Below, in pieces: positions 1 to 9,354 of a DNA stretch of 13,773 bases. The notes beneath the pieces were generated by a model. That model was given only the letters and a program-made list of their open reading frames with translations. It was not told the origin of the DNA and ran no database searches. Source of the stretch: Pelagophyceae sp. CCMP2097 (lineage: Eukaryota > Sar > Pelagophyceae). How positions within the stretch are numbered: position 1 is the first letter of the stretch; each line of letters starts with the position of its first letter. The stretch is from the NCBI GenBank assembly GCA_026770575.1, contig MU657503.1:7010-20782 (forward strand). The letters are read 5' to 3'. Position numbers and translations under genes: made by a program.

Positions 1-165
1 GATGGACGGCGGGAACACGGACGGCGGCAACGTGGACGGCGGCAACGCGAGCGACGGCGCGCGCCTCCGCGTAGGCGGCGCGGACGGCGCGGACGACGGT
101 ATGCGCGCGGGCGGCGCGGACGGCATGCACGCGGGCGCGGGCGGCGCGGACGGAAGGCGGCGGCC
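1..165. repeat. GC-rich minisatellite in left host flank
   Basis: A 15-bp unit (ggacggcggcaacgt and variants) repeats about three times at positions 4-48. It is followed by looser copies of a ggcggcgcggacgg-type unit to about 155. One frame stays open from position 2 to 316 and would read Asp-Gly-Gly-Asn and Gly-Ala-Asp-Gly repeats, so this could be part of a low-complexity host protein. In DNA this GC-rich, several frames stay open by chance, so I do not call a gene. Composition is quite unlike the AT-rich block that starts about 150 bases later. Confidence 0.5.
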
Positions 166-316
166 GCGGCGAGGCGAGCGGCGCGTTCGACGCCGCCTTG
201 CTCGCCCGGATCCGCGTGGACGCGCGACGCCCAGCACGACCGCGCGCAGCCGCCGGCAGCGCCAAGACGGCCGACCACGAGGCTCCATGCCGCCGCCACG
301 TCTCGCCAAGAACTAG

Positions 317-617
317 CGATCGGCCAGTCCCAAAGCACCTGAAGGAGCCCATAACCAATGAAGTTTTTATCCTTTTTATCTTTTTTCCCTTCTTTTTTCT
401 CGTCAACTTCTTTCACAAGGGAAAAAGGTTGCTGCGGGGAAAAAGTTTTGCGGTGCTTTTTAAATCCGTAAGGAGACCGTAAGGCCGCATACCGCAATCC
501 TTTCACTTCAAAAAATTCCGTATATTCAGGGCCTTACAGAACAGAGCGAACATCTACCGAACACCGCTTCCAGATAGTTTAATATCTTCCGAATAAAAAA
601 TATATATTATATATATA
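317..617. other. Left junction and leader of the AT-rich insertion
   Basis: No gene is supported here. GC-rich sequence stops at about 316-350 and T-rich tracts begin (ttttt runs at 363-405). A stretch of intermediate composition from about 405 to 580 contains a direct repeat of ccgtaagg (466-473 and 477-484) and an 8-bp inverted pair gtaaggcc / ggccttac (479-486 and 530-537). This should contain the left end of the inserted element, but I could not find a convincing terminal inverted repeat or target-site duplication by eye. Confidence 0.4.
592..617 (+). promoter_or_regulatory. TATA-like AT run directly before first viral gene
   Basis: An unbroken A/T run made largely of TATATA ends immediately at the ATG at 618. 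Several other genes in the block (start codons at 1058, 2068, 4929, 6767) also have short AT-only leaders. A viral promoter and short leader are plausible, but the background is so AT-rich that chance is a real alternative. Confidence 0.25.
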
Positions 618-1040
618 ATGGATTTAGAAAAGGAAGTTTTGGATGAAACAGATAAGGGACATACAAAAAAAGTTAAGAAACTCCGCTCCGAAAAGCAACT
701 TCAAGACGATAAAAGATTGTCGATTCGATACAAGAATTCGCACGAATACGTTAAGACATGTGTGATTAAATCCGACGACGAAAATGAAGAAAAACAATTG
801 AAAAAATGAAACAAAAGATAGAAGAGCCGGTTTGTTAAAAAGTAAAAAAAATAAGAAAGAAAGAACAAGTTGTGTATCATAACGAGTCGAGCGAGGAAGA
901 GGATGTCCCGCAGGTGAGATATATAAATAATAATAAAAAATGTGGTATATGAAAGTGAAAGTAGTGAGAGCGACGAACCTGTTAAACAAAAAAAAATAAG
1001 AAAAAAAATAAGAAAGAAACTATTAGAACGCTGTATTTCT
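618..1040 (+). pseudogene. Lysine/acid-rich repeat protein, broken
   Basis: I do not recognise a family. The ATG at 618 opens 63 codons rich in Lys, Glu and Asp, ending in TGA at 807-809. Beyond that stop, similar charged sequence continues in other frames: an EEPV motif at 821, a VYHNESSEEED motif from 872, and a related VYESESSESDEPVKQKK motif from 945. The last two are imperfect copies of one unit but lie in different frames, so at least one indel separates them, probably in the A-rich run near 930-940. A TAA at 836 also interrupts. This looks like one gene of about 140 codons with tandem charged repeats, possibly disordered or nucleic-acid binding, now broken. The minus strand is also open here, but only as a mirror of Lys/Glu-rich codons. 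Confidence 0.45.
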
Positions 1041-1057
1041 TTTAATATATCTATTAT

Positions 1058-1636
1058 ATGGACTTTGACAATATTAATAAACGACAAAAATTTGAAAATG
1101 GATTATTTCCACCATCGATAAAACACATAACAAACAATTTTAAAAACATTGATAGTTATCTATATATAATTTCTAAGAGATTTAATCCATACAGTTTGAA
1201 TGACGATGAGAAAATGACAAAATCAATGAATTTGGTTGAAGGGGGTTACAGTCGAACAAAACGAATATCAGGCACGCCAAACGGGTTTAATCGACTGACT
1301 GGGTTTCGAACATCTTTAATATCATTCAATGTTCATAGGTTTTATTTATATGACGAAGCGGAAAGCCCCACAAACGGGAATGGAGTTGCCTCTGAGGCGC
1401 AAAAAGCCGAGTTCATTTTACATGAGATGATACTGAATGTGGTCAGACCGTCAGTGAAACGCATAGTATTCTCGAATGGAAATATTTCAGAGAGGTTCGA
1501 CGTTGATATTAAACTAATGGATAAATTCCTGAAAATTTGTGACGAAAATGTATTCAATAAGATAAACCTAATGTCATCGACGGATTTTTTTTTATTTTTA
1601 AAATATCGTCATATTTTATCAAACGAGTCAATTTAA
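1058..1636 (+). CDS. Hypothetical viral protein, 192 aa
   Basis: This is one of the longest undamaged frames in the AT-rich block. It begins with ATG in an ATATGG context shared with several neighbours and ends in TAA at 1634-1636. The product is soluble-looking, with no transmembrane segment and no motif I can assign. It has a basic N-terminal half and a Ser/Thr/Gly-rich middle (around SRTKRISGTPNGFNR). A T9 run at 1585-1593 lies near the 3' end. Open sequence resumes just past the stop, both in this frame (20 codons, to about 1699) and in another (to 1809), so the original protein may have been longer. It sits upstream of the packaging ATPase, on the same strand. Since replication genes are otherwise missing, it is a candidate for a diverged non-structural protein, but nothing in the sequence shows that. 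Confidence 0.55.
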   Translation: MDFDNINKRQKFENGLFPPSIKHITNNFKNIDSYLYIISKRFNPYSLNDDEKMTKSMNLVEGGYSRTKRISGTPNGFNRLTGFRTSLISFNVHRFYLYDEAESPTNGNGVASEAQKAEFILHEMILNVVRPSVKRIVFSNGNISERFDVDIKLMDKFLKICDENVFNKINLMSSTDFFLFLKYRHILSNESI

Positions 1637-1638
1637 CA

Positions 1639-1809
1639 AAATTTGAAAACAATTCCAAGTGTGCACGTTCAAAAAAAACAGTTCGATATAAACATATAAA
1701 TGGTATTCTTCAAAGAGTGGATGACCCACGTTCAGTTGGAGCTTCTTCACAACGGTACGTATATTCTTTGAAACAAGTCAGTGCAATGGCTGAACATGAT
1801 AAAAGGTAA
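1639..1809 (+). pseudogene. Possible 3' remnant of the upstream gene
   Basis: A frame different from that of the 192-residue gene stays open to TAA at 1807-1809. It reads as plausible protein, for example RVDDPRSVGASSQRYVYSL followed by KQVSAMAEHDKR. No ATG introduces it. The simplest explanation is that it is the C-terminal part of the preceding gene, separated by an indel, perhaps in the T9 run at 1585-1593. A competing frame with an ATG at 1700 gives only 23 codons. Low certainty. Confidence 0.25.
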
Positions 1810-1845
1810 AAAAATAGGAAAAATAGGAAAAATAATTTAAACCAT

Positions 1846-2049
1846 ATGGAAACATTAACTGACGATAGTTTTATAATAATTACGATTATAGCAGCAATAG
1901 GTTTGTGTTTTCATAGAACTCTTCGTGCGTGTTTATTTTCAAGAGTAACCACAGTTCAGTGTGGGGATTGTATAAATATAGAACAGTCGCCAATAATTAA
2001 AAAATTTGGTCGTTGGTATTTTAAAAAAGGAGCAGACGACATCATTTAA
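1846..2049 (+). CDS. Small single-pass membrane protein, 67 aa
   Basis: An intact short frame starting at ATG in a CATATGG context and ending in TAA. Residues about 8-22 are strongly hydrophobic (FIIITIIAAIGLCF) and would span a membrane near the N terminus. The following segment is basic and contains four cysteines in all, with a C-G-D-C pair at about 46-49. Small membrane proteins of this sort are common beside capsid genes in polinton-like viruses and may be virion or inner-membrane components. The family is not recognised. It lies 18 bases before the ATPase start, so the two may share expression. Confidence 0.5.
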   Translation: METLTDDSFIIITIIAAIGLCFHRTLRACLFSRVTTVQCGDCINIEQSPIIKKFGRWYFKKGADDII

Positions 2050-2067
2050 AATATGTTTATATAAATT

Positions 2068-2762
2068 ATGAAAATAAAAGTACTAAAAAAGAATGATGCA
2101 GACTTTGAGATAATGAAACAGACCGCAGACAGTTCACTCAAATATTAAAATAAAAAAACAAAAAGAATTGAAAATGTGGATTGGTTGCCAGATACTCAGT
2201 TGTTCCCGAACAAAAGCAGTTGTTTTGTGGTTCTCGGAAGCCCTGGCTCAGGGAAATCTACATTTGTGACCAGTGTGTTAGTTGCAAAAAATAAAAATAG
2301 AATATATGCAAAAAAATTTGATAAAATTATTTTTTCTATCCCGGAATCTACATAACATTCAATTATCGAAAACCCTTTTCTTCACTCCCAGATGAACAAG
2401 TATTCCACGAATACAATGAGGATTTTCTCGGCTATATATTGGATTCGTGCGAAAGAGACTCACTTGAATTATTGGACACATTCGTTTATATAGATGATGC
2501 GGCGGCTTCTTTAAAATCTAATGGGAAAATGATTTCCAAAATAAATAACTTGATATGTAAACATCGGCATTTGAGATTGAAGATTTTTCTTTGTTTACAA
2601 GACCAAACGCAATTAAGCTTATCAGCTCGACAATCAGTTAGCTGTATTATAAATTTCAGTTGTAAAAACGTGAAACGATTAAAATTATTTCACGAAGAAT
2701 ATCTCCCAGATATAAGTGTGATTTTCTGGGCATTCGGTTGGATAAACCCTCTGTATTCTTAA
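2068..2762 (+). pseudogene. A32/FtsK-HerA-like genome-packaging ATPase, broken
   Basis: The product would be the P-loop ATPase that pumps viral DNA into the preformed capsid, a hallmark gene of polintons, PLVs, virophages and giant viruses. A Walker A motif GSPGSGKS is at codons 57-64 (2236-2259), and a Walker B hydrophobic strand ending in Asp-Asp (FVYIDD) is at 2481-2498. A later segment with CLQDQTQLSLSARQS (about 2590-2640) fits the sensor/arginine region of the A32 family. Total length, about 230 codons, is normal. The gene is damaged: TAA at 2146-2148 before the P loop, TAA at 2353-2355, and a one-base loss between about 2370 and 2385, after which the frame resumes at LPDEQVFHEYNEDFLGYI. 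No start downstream of the first stop would keep the P loop, so this copy cannot make a full ATPase. Confidence 0.8.
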
Positions 2763-2823
2763 TCAATTTTGATATGATTGAATTAAATACAGATGATAAA
2801 TAAATAAAATCATATAAGTTATT

Positions 2824-3345
2824 ATGACGATTGCAACTAAATACAACCATCGAGAACACATGAGCAGACACTTTCTAAATAATTTTTTTAGACAAGAAAC
2901 AAGTACAAATGGTCATTACAATTATACACCATTCTTTGCGCTACCATCTTATGATATAAACGAACCCAATATTCGACATACTACAGATTCAATCATTGTA
3001 ATGGATGAAAGTTCCGATATTTTCAACGAACTGGATGAACAAAATAATACAGTAGATGAACAAAATAATACAGTGGATGAAAGTTCAGATGATAAAGAAA
3101 TAGTAAATGATACAGTAAATATACCCAATTTCGAAATTTCATTCAATTCAGAGAAAGCAAGAAAAAAAGTGTATTTATAGAGATTAAAACAATTATCCAT
3201 CGAACTTGGCATGAATCCTAAAGATTATTTATACAAAAACGTTTACATATTTGACATAAATGAGTTTATTGCACAGAAAAAAATCAATGTTTGCATTGAT
3301 TCAAATAACAGGAATAACTTTAAAACGGAAAGGAGAAGTTATTGA
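2824..3345 (+). pseudogene. Acidic hypothetical protein with internal stop
   Basis: ATG at 2824 opens 118 codons to TAG at 3178-3180. The same frame then continues open for 54 codons to TGA at 3343-3345 with ordinary-looking protein (LSIELGMNPKDYLYKNVYIF and onward), so the TAG is best read as a nonsense mutation in a gene of about 173 codons. The middle is strongly acidic and Asn-rich (MDESSDIFNELDEQ and following), with a perfectly repeated 7-residue unit DEQNNTV, and is probably disordered. No family is recognised. It sits between the packaging ATPase and the oppositely oriented lipase, so a virion or assembly role is a guess from position only. Confidence 0.5.
3034..3075 (+). repeat. Two tandem 21-bp coding repeats
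   Basis: Units at 3034-3054 and 3055-3075 differ only in the last base and each encode DEQNNTV. A related gatgaaagttc element flanks the pair on both sides (3004 and 3076). This is a small in-frame expansion in the acidic protein. Confidence 0.8.
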
Positions 3346-3399
3346 GTCATTTAAAAATAAAATTATTTACGCTATGTGAAGTTTCCCCTTGTTGTCTAT

Positions 3400-3957
3400 C
3401 TACAAAAATATGTTTTCATTATCAAAATTGGTCAATAGCATTGCCGGGGAGGATATATGGTCAATTATTACTGAAAAATTAAATTGTGGTGGTTTAACAT
3501 TATTACTTTCATAAAAAATCATATCATCTTTCATTCTTTCTTCTACTTGTATCCGTGGATTTGTTCCCGGTGAGTAATTATATACACCCATTATAATATC
3601 AAAATTCTCATTTTTTCGTCCCAACACCTGTGAGACTCGGCTGCCCAAAGAGTGTCCTGTTAAATAAATGTTTTTATCTGGGTATAATTCGTGTATGTTG
3701 TTCAATTTTTTTCTGACTTCCAATGAAACGTCCATCTAAGGATTCTTTTTCCAATAAAATTGCCAAATCTGATTTTTAATCGCCAAGGCGAATGATATCT
3801 GTACCTCGAAACCCAACATATAAGTTGTCGTTGTTTTTATCCAAATAAACTTTACTACGTCGGTCACTGAGTTCTTTAATTTATTCAAGTTGGCTGGTGT
3901 TTAATTCGAGTATGCGCTTTTGGATACGTCTGCTGTCGTTTTTCTTAGATATTCCAT
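3400..3957 (-). pseudogene. Class 3 (alpha/beta-hydrolase) lipase, broken
   Basis: The encoded enzyme would hydrolyse lipid esters; lipases of this family are carried by several polinton-like and giant viruses. The nucleophile elbow GHSLG (catalytic Ser) is at 3643-3657, preceded by strand residues NIYLT. An FRGTD motif typical of the oxyanion-hole region is at 3797-3811. Downstream, YNYSPGTNP and an IIDHISSP segment match the positions of family motifs near the catalytic Asp. The ATG is taken at 3957. Breaks: an indel in an A5 run (plus-strand T5, 3939-3943), TAA at 3881-3883, TAA at 3776-3778, a frame change near 3690-3745, and TAG at 3400-3402, after which the frame stays open only to 3367. 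It is one of only two viral genes here on the minus strand. Transcription would converge on the acidic gene's 3' end. Confidence 0.75.
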
Positions 3958-4000
3958 GTAATTAATAAAATAATAATAATAATCTAAAAAAAGAAGGTAT

Positions 4001-4912
4001 ATGGATTCCATAAATGAGTATTTGAATTCAACGGATGGATATCTTACAACGGACAGAACAAGATTTAAACTAAATTCAAACATAGACATCCCGAATGGTT
4101 ATAACGCTTTCATATATTTAAAGGAGTTTTCTTGTATGAATTCCATTTTAAATATTCATGAGCATGTACGACTTGATTACATCCTTTTTTTGCGAATGAC
4201 AACAAAGTAACAAAAAATTTCACTATCAATAAAGGATTTTATAGCAGCGAAGATTTTGTATTCGAATTGGAAAAAGCGTTTCAATTGAAAGAAGATTGTA
4301 GTAGTTTAACAATTGCATTTGATAAATTAAATCTCATGTACACCATTAAAGAACGTGGTACTCAAATAAAATAATAGGCTTTGAGTTGTTAGAAAGTAAG
4401 GTTTTAAACCTCATGAATTTAAAGCACGGTTCTTTTCAGTCGACCGTTTCAAGATTCACATGCACCGATTTAAACCAAAATATACATAATATACATTTAT
4501 GTGATAAAGGAGTCAATTCTTTCGAATGAACAAGTTATGTATCTCGTGTGGCGAAAATTCCCATTCTGAATAATTTTGGTTCATACATATACTTCGATTG
4601 CTTGACCACACCGAATCGAGTTAAAATTTCCAACAGATTGCTGTCAAGCATTTCAATTTCGTTACTGTTATAGACAATGGAACCAATTTTTTAACGGATT
4701 ATTTTACATGTAGTTTTGCAGTTGACTTTAAAGCCGAAAAACGAGAGCAAAAAAATAATAATATAATAAGTGGTCTTTCGAAAACATTTGAAGGTGTAAA
4801 CCAAGTGGACAACAGTTTTCGTGGGGGCAGCGGAAATCCTGAGTATGCTGGGCTTCCGTGTCATTTTCCAAAACAATCAGATATGTTTAAAAATAAACGT
4901 GGTACATTTTAA
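4001..4912 (+). pseudogene. Probable minor capsid (penton) protein, broken
   Basis: About 300 codons over several frames. The N-terminal part (NSTDGYLTTDRTRFKLNSNI, then an amphipathic stretch ending YNAFIYLKEFSCMNSILNI) has the strand pattern seen in minor capsid proteins of PLVs and related viruses. So does the later NFTINKGFYSSEDFVFELEK segment. The 3' part ends with a VIDNGTNFLTDYFTCSFAVD strand pair (about 4672-4731) like the conserved C-terminal motif of these proteins. Breaks: a T7 run at 4185-4191 needs one more T, a frame change lies near 4372, TGA is at 4527-4529, and another frame change occurs near 4660-4672. It lies upstream of the probable major capsid gene, as expected for a capsid module. 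The assignment rests on pattern and position, not on a diagnostic catalytic motif. Another virion protein remains possible. Confidence 0.45.
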
Positions 4913-4928
4913 ATTAACTATATATTTA

Positions 4929-5352
4929 ATGACGAATAAAAATAAACATCATCATACAAACCTTGAAACATTTGTTTCGCCAGGACGCACGTACCAAATT
5001 AACCCAGTTACACAGCAAGAATTTATGACAATTAACACAGACAAAAATAGTAAATAATGTAAAAAACGCGCAGTCTTAAATTATAAAAATAAAAAAATAA
5101 AATTTAAAGATGTCACGAGTGCTTTTACAAGCGGTGGTAATCTAATGATGGGATATTCTACGGCGATTGGTTTCCTAAAACCAGAATAAATTCCGGAAGC
5201 GCTACCAATAGCCGGTTTAGGTTTATTGATGAAAAAACTTCCAATATTTTAAAGGGGTCTGAAAAAGTTGTCAAGAAAATAAAAATGAAGGTATACAAAA
5301 ATTAAACCAGAAAGACTTCAAGAAAAATAAAAAAAAAATAAAAATGATTTAG
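4929..5352 (+). pseudogene. Small glycine-rich hydrophobic protein, broken
   Basis: ATG at 4929 opens 42 codons to TAA at 5055-5057. The same frame then reads on with KKRAVLNYKNKKIKFKDVTS and a Gly-rich hydrophobic stretch (AFTSGGNLMMGYSTAIGFL), another TAA at about 5188, then IPEALPIAGLGLLMKKLP. After a frame change near 5250 the sequence becomes very lysine-rich (KDFKKNKKKIKM) and ends in TAG at 5350-5352. The two hydrophobic stretches separated by basic sequence suggest a membrane-associated or membrane-disrupting virion component, but the family is not recognised. It lies between the penton-like gene and the capsid gene, 27 bases from the latter. Confidence 0.4.
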
Positions 5353-5379
5353 TTTAAAATTATAATGTTTTGTTAGAAT

Positions 5380-6736
5380 ATGGACGACATTAAAGTGAGT
5401 ATGTCCGATATATTTGTATCAAAAAACATGAGTGACAGCCCTATGGCACAATCTTTTATTATTCGCCAAACTCCACAAAACATCGGGTCGGCATTCAAGT
5501 GCGGTGATGTTGTACTGTTTAATATAGGTGGTTTACTTTCCAACCAGTATCTTGACCCACGGGCTTCATTTCTTCGCATGAAGGTTAAGAATACCACCGA
5601 TATTCAATACTGCACCTCTGCTGCGGGGATTTTTAGTTCTTTCGAATCTATTGATTTGACTCAGTCTGGTACGACTTTATCCTCTTATAGAATGTACGGA
5701 ATTTAACGCTCCCTCATCAAAAAGCGCCGACAAACTGCAACTTCTTATCAGGGTATTGGTACTATGTCTGGAATGCTTTATGATGAATTATTTTCTGATT
5801 TTACTGGGGATGTTCCTGAAGCTTCACTGGGTCAACGTGGAATGACAATCAGTGGGTCGGAGTCGAACGTGTATTGCGACCCAATTTCTAATCATGCAAG
5901 TCTTTTTAATACAAAAAAATGATTCCGCTGTATAGCAGCAGTCCACTCGAATTGTCGTACACATTGGGTTCACTCAATTATACCATTTTTTTCACACACA
6001 AGCACCTGAAAGTCTACCGTCGAATGCTCTCGAATTTTCTGACATCGAAATAGTTTTAACCATAGTACAATTAAATGAAGCAACAAATTCACAAATTCTT
6101 GAAATGCAAAATGGTAAATTCTTGGTAGAAACAAAATCATATATTTCTACTGGGTATTCATTCCCCGCGAACCCAGGAAACCACTCAATTAACCTTGGTC
6201 TTAGAGTGCGAAGTTTAATGAACGTTTCTCTGATACAAACGCCCAAATCAAATGATGACGGTTCGAAAATAACCAACGTAATGCACCATGATATAAACAA
6301 CTGCTTAATTCGAAACCATTTGAAAGCCTATGCACTCAGTATCAATGGAAGTCTTGTAGAAGCTCCACGAATGGTTCGGTGCGACGCGGCGGAAAGTATT
6401 TGTATGTCTTAGATAGCAGCAGGTAAACTGGGGGATGCTTTTGATACTCCGCTCGCATTATTGACTGAATTATTTGAAGTAGATTCCTATGATGATATGG
6501 GATGCATTGTCGGGTCTTTTGTTGGTGATTTAAATCTATGTACCTACAAAGAAAGAAAAGAAGACGTTTGTTCAGGCAAAAATACATATGCATCTACAAT
6601 AAATTTAAGTCTTGAATATGGCTCCGGTGCACAAGCTTCACAAAATTTATGTGTTATATCAGAATTAAAACAGGTATGCGTGCTTGATATGGCAGGAAGC
6701 GGGTTATGGTCAGTTGTACAATCAAATAAAAAATAA
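5380..6736 (+). pseudogene. Probable double-jelly-roll major capsid protein, broken
   Basis: About 450 codons, close to the size expected for the capsid protein that forms the icosahedral shell of polinton-like viruses. The first part shows the typical opening of the N-terminal jelly roll: a hydrophobic strand followed by GGLLSNQYLDPRASFLRMKV, then AAGIFSSFESIDLTQSGT. Later segments (IPLYSSSPLELSYTLGS; NALEFSDIEIVLTIVQLNE; YISTGYSFPANPGNHSINLG) fit the strands leading into the second jelly roll. Position downstream of ATPase and penton and upstream of fibres supports the call. Breaks: TAA at 5704-5706, an A7 run (5913-5919) and a T7 run (5986-5992) that each need one more base, and TAG at 6410-6412. 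All other sequence is continuous protein. I infer the fold from residue pattern; structure prediction would settle it. Confidence 0.65.
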
Positions 6737-6766
6737 ATAAATATAAAAAATAAAACTATAATTATA

Positions 6767-8203
6767 ATGAACAATCGCAGTATTTAAAAAAATAATGACA
6801 ATACAACTACAACTTTAATCGCGGGGAACAATATAGAAATAGTAGATAATATAATTAGTTCGGTAACTGACGAAAATATTAATTTAGATATTCAAAAAAT
6901 AAAAACGGATATTCTAAATGAAATCGATACTAAAATTTTAAACGTCGAACAATTAGTTTCAGGTAGAGGCATTGACATCACAGAACACATAATCTCATTA
7001 GACGAATCATTCATAAATGCTGACGAAATAGACAGCAAATATTATACCAAGGAAATCGTAGACAATTAAATTTAATCTAATAATTCATCTGTACAGATGA
7101 TACGAAATGAGATTGGCGCGATGTCGAACCGACCGTCATCGGGGATTGCTTATTTTCCAGAAACGAACCTCCTTACAACCAATGGACTGAGCGGAATTCA
7201 GAAAATCTCAAATGGTTTACGGTTTAATAATCACTCTGGGTTTAACGCCCACACCGTCAATTTTAGTGAAGTATTCGTTTTTCGAATTATTCCCAATCAA
7301 CACAAACTGAAATCTCACTCAATCCTGCATTGTTTAGAAATGAAATCAATGAAATTATCGATACAATTAATGACAACGATGAGACTTTAAAAGGGACTGT
7401 TATTCAGGTTGTTTAACAAGAGGAAGAATTTGCGACGAATTTAGTTGATAATGTTACAAACGCATTAAATGTAGAAAAATTAAGAGCAATCGCAGTAGAA
7501 GATTTAATAAACACACAATTACCGAAGTTTAACCCATCAGAATTTTTTTAACAGAAGAATCACTTAGATTCGGAAACAACTCAGATAGCGCTTCTTATAC
7601 ATTATCTCCTGATTATACATTGCTCCCTCAAACACAAAACCAGCAGCAAATAAATGTGTTAATAGAAAGTATCCATTCTAATAATACGAATCCTGTTTTT
7701 GAAAATAACATGTGGGGCGATACGGCACTTCCAGTCGATTTGACAATTGAGGTGGCGTTTCAATACAATCCAGGTGTTTTCAATATAGGACTCTCGGCGG
7801 TATCTCCCGATATTTGGATGGATAAAACCTTAACGATTGAACAAAATGTTTTAAACTCCCCATATGAAATAGTTATGCTTACAAATACCCATATGTACAG
7901 CCCAAATTCAAATACAGTTGAAGCAACCACACACATAAAACAAGATTGTACAGATACAGACAGACGAAATGTAAATCAGATGAAATTAGTGGTTGGACAA
8001 ATTGTTACAATCGTTAAAGACCTTGAGTTTATATCAATCTTGGGCAATTTTAAAAATAAAGGAAACTGGTTTTCTTCATGTACCTCGATGGTGGCAAGCG
8101 TACTTTACAAACTCATTTTAATCAACCGACTACGGAATAAGATTTGATTAACCAGATTCAACAGGTTCAAAGGCTTTCGATTTATATTTTAGATTCAAAA
8201 TAA
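6767..8203 (+). pseudogene. Modular fibre/adhesin protein 1, broken
   Basis: Begins with ATG 30 bases after the capsid stop. Modules in order: a coiled-coil-like region with GNNIEIVDNIIS; an RGI...SKYYTKE unit (about 6965-7060) like the phage tail-fibre YTK repeat; a MIRNE module from 7097; an SLNP segment (about 7320); and a large beta-rich module from about 7465 with INTQLP, SLRFGN, SPDIW, HMYSPN and GGKRT motifs. Almost every part has a counterpart in the next gene, in a different order. Breaks: TAA at 6785, TAA at 7067, TAA at 7073 and TAA at 7414; one base lost near 7280-7294; one T missing in the T7 run at 7543-7549; a frame change near 8090; and TAA near 8144. Role inferred: host-binding spike. 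The first three stops are read in one continuous frame from 6767. Confidence 0.6.
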
Positions 8204-8960
8204 ATTGAAAACAAAACAAATATGACAAACGAATTAGATGTTGAAAGACAAAAAGCAATAGCAGCAGAAGAGTAAATAAATACACAATTACCCACGATAT
8301 TCTCACATGAAATTATTTTAACAATAGGCTCGTTGCGTTTCGGGAATATGTCTGGTGGATTAGACTATATCCTGGAAAAAGACTATTCATTTTTTAATGA
8401 TAATAATACACAAATAATAAGTAACCACGTTAACGTTAATCCCATGTTTGAAAATGTGATATGGTCGCGAATTTTTTTTCGACAGATATAACTTTTGAAG
8501 CACGAATGGAATCCAGATTAGGGCTGTATTGCGTTGGATTCAGTACCGTTTCTCCTGACATTTGGGTGGCGAATAAAAATTTAACAATTGAGGAAAATGT
8601 ACTATTACAAACAGAACATGAAGTGATACTTTTTACAAACCGACACATGTACAGTCCAAATCCGAACAAAAGTGTTAGTGCCCCAAGTCACATTAAACAG
8701 AATTTTTTATACTGCCAGTCGGAAAATTTTACAAGCGAAGATATTGGGCGGAACTATCACCTCAATCATAAAAAATCAAAAATTTTCACCAGTGTTAGGA
8801 TTTTATAAAAATGAATCGAATTGGTACTTTTTTTTATATATGAAAGGAGGGAAGCGTACATTTGAAACCAAATTCTTTCAGCCGGCTTCGAATGAAACGG
8901 AGTTATTTGATTTGATACAAAAAAAAAATTATAGGTTTGGATTCGAAAATAATTGAAAAC
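7465..8960 (+). repeat. Tandem duplication of a ~740-bp beta-rich module
   Basis: The segment from about 7465 to 8203 and that from 8222 to about 8960 encode clearly related protein. Shared landmarks in the same order are INTQLP, SLRFGN, NPxFEN, SPDIW, LTIEENV/LTIEQNV, HMYSPN, HIKQ, GNWF/SNWYF and GGKRT. The copies are diverged, so the duplication predates the decay or was under selection afterwards. Boundaries are approximate. Confidence 0.75.
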
Positions 8961-9270
8961 CAAATAGACATGATAAATACTGTATTACCACAGTATACAT
9001 TAAAGTCAGAACTGATAGACTCCAACCTAATTAGAATTGGAGAAAATTCTACTACAAATGCATCGAACTCGATTGTACTCGGTATGAATTCCACATGTAA
9101 CTACGACAACGTAATTTTAATAGGGAACAACATAACAGTAGAAAGAAGTGATTCATTCTATCTATCAAATCTAAGAGCCGAACAGACTTCATCAATGTTA
9201 TACTATGACACTATTTCGAAAGAAATAACATTTGGCAATTTATCCGGAGGGGAAAGCACTGGACAATCAC

Positions 9271-9338
9271 AAGGAGAGCAGGGCATTCAGGGCGTTCCCG
9301 GCGAATCAATCCAAGGTATACAAGGCATTCCTGGAAAA
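9271..9338 (+). repeat. Collagen-like Gly-X-X tract
   Basis: Codes for GEQGIQGVPGES, a two-residue interruption, then GIQGIPGK. Short collagen-like tracts are common in trimeric viral and phage fibres, where they form rigid triple-helical stalks. Here it joins the YadA-head-like segment to the RGL/YYNK repeats. Confidence 0.75.
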
Positions 9339-9354
9339 AACGCGGAAATATACA

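Noticed and set aside
198..482. A frame spanning the left GC-to-AT boundary as a fusion gene
   Set aside because: The residues after the boundary are only Phe/Leu from T-rich tracts. There is no protein-like composition, and chance openness is enough.
624..1087. Overlapping minus-strand frames encoding Leu/Phe-rich membrane-like proteins
   Set aside because: They are the antisense of Lys/Glu-rich plus-strand codons. The plus strand has an ATG after a TATA-like run and repeated protein motifs.
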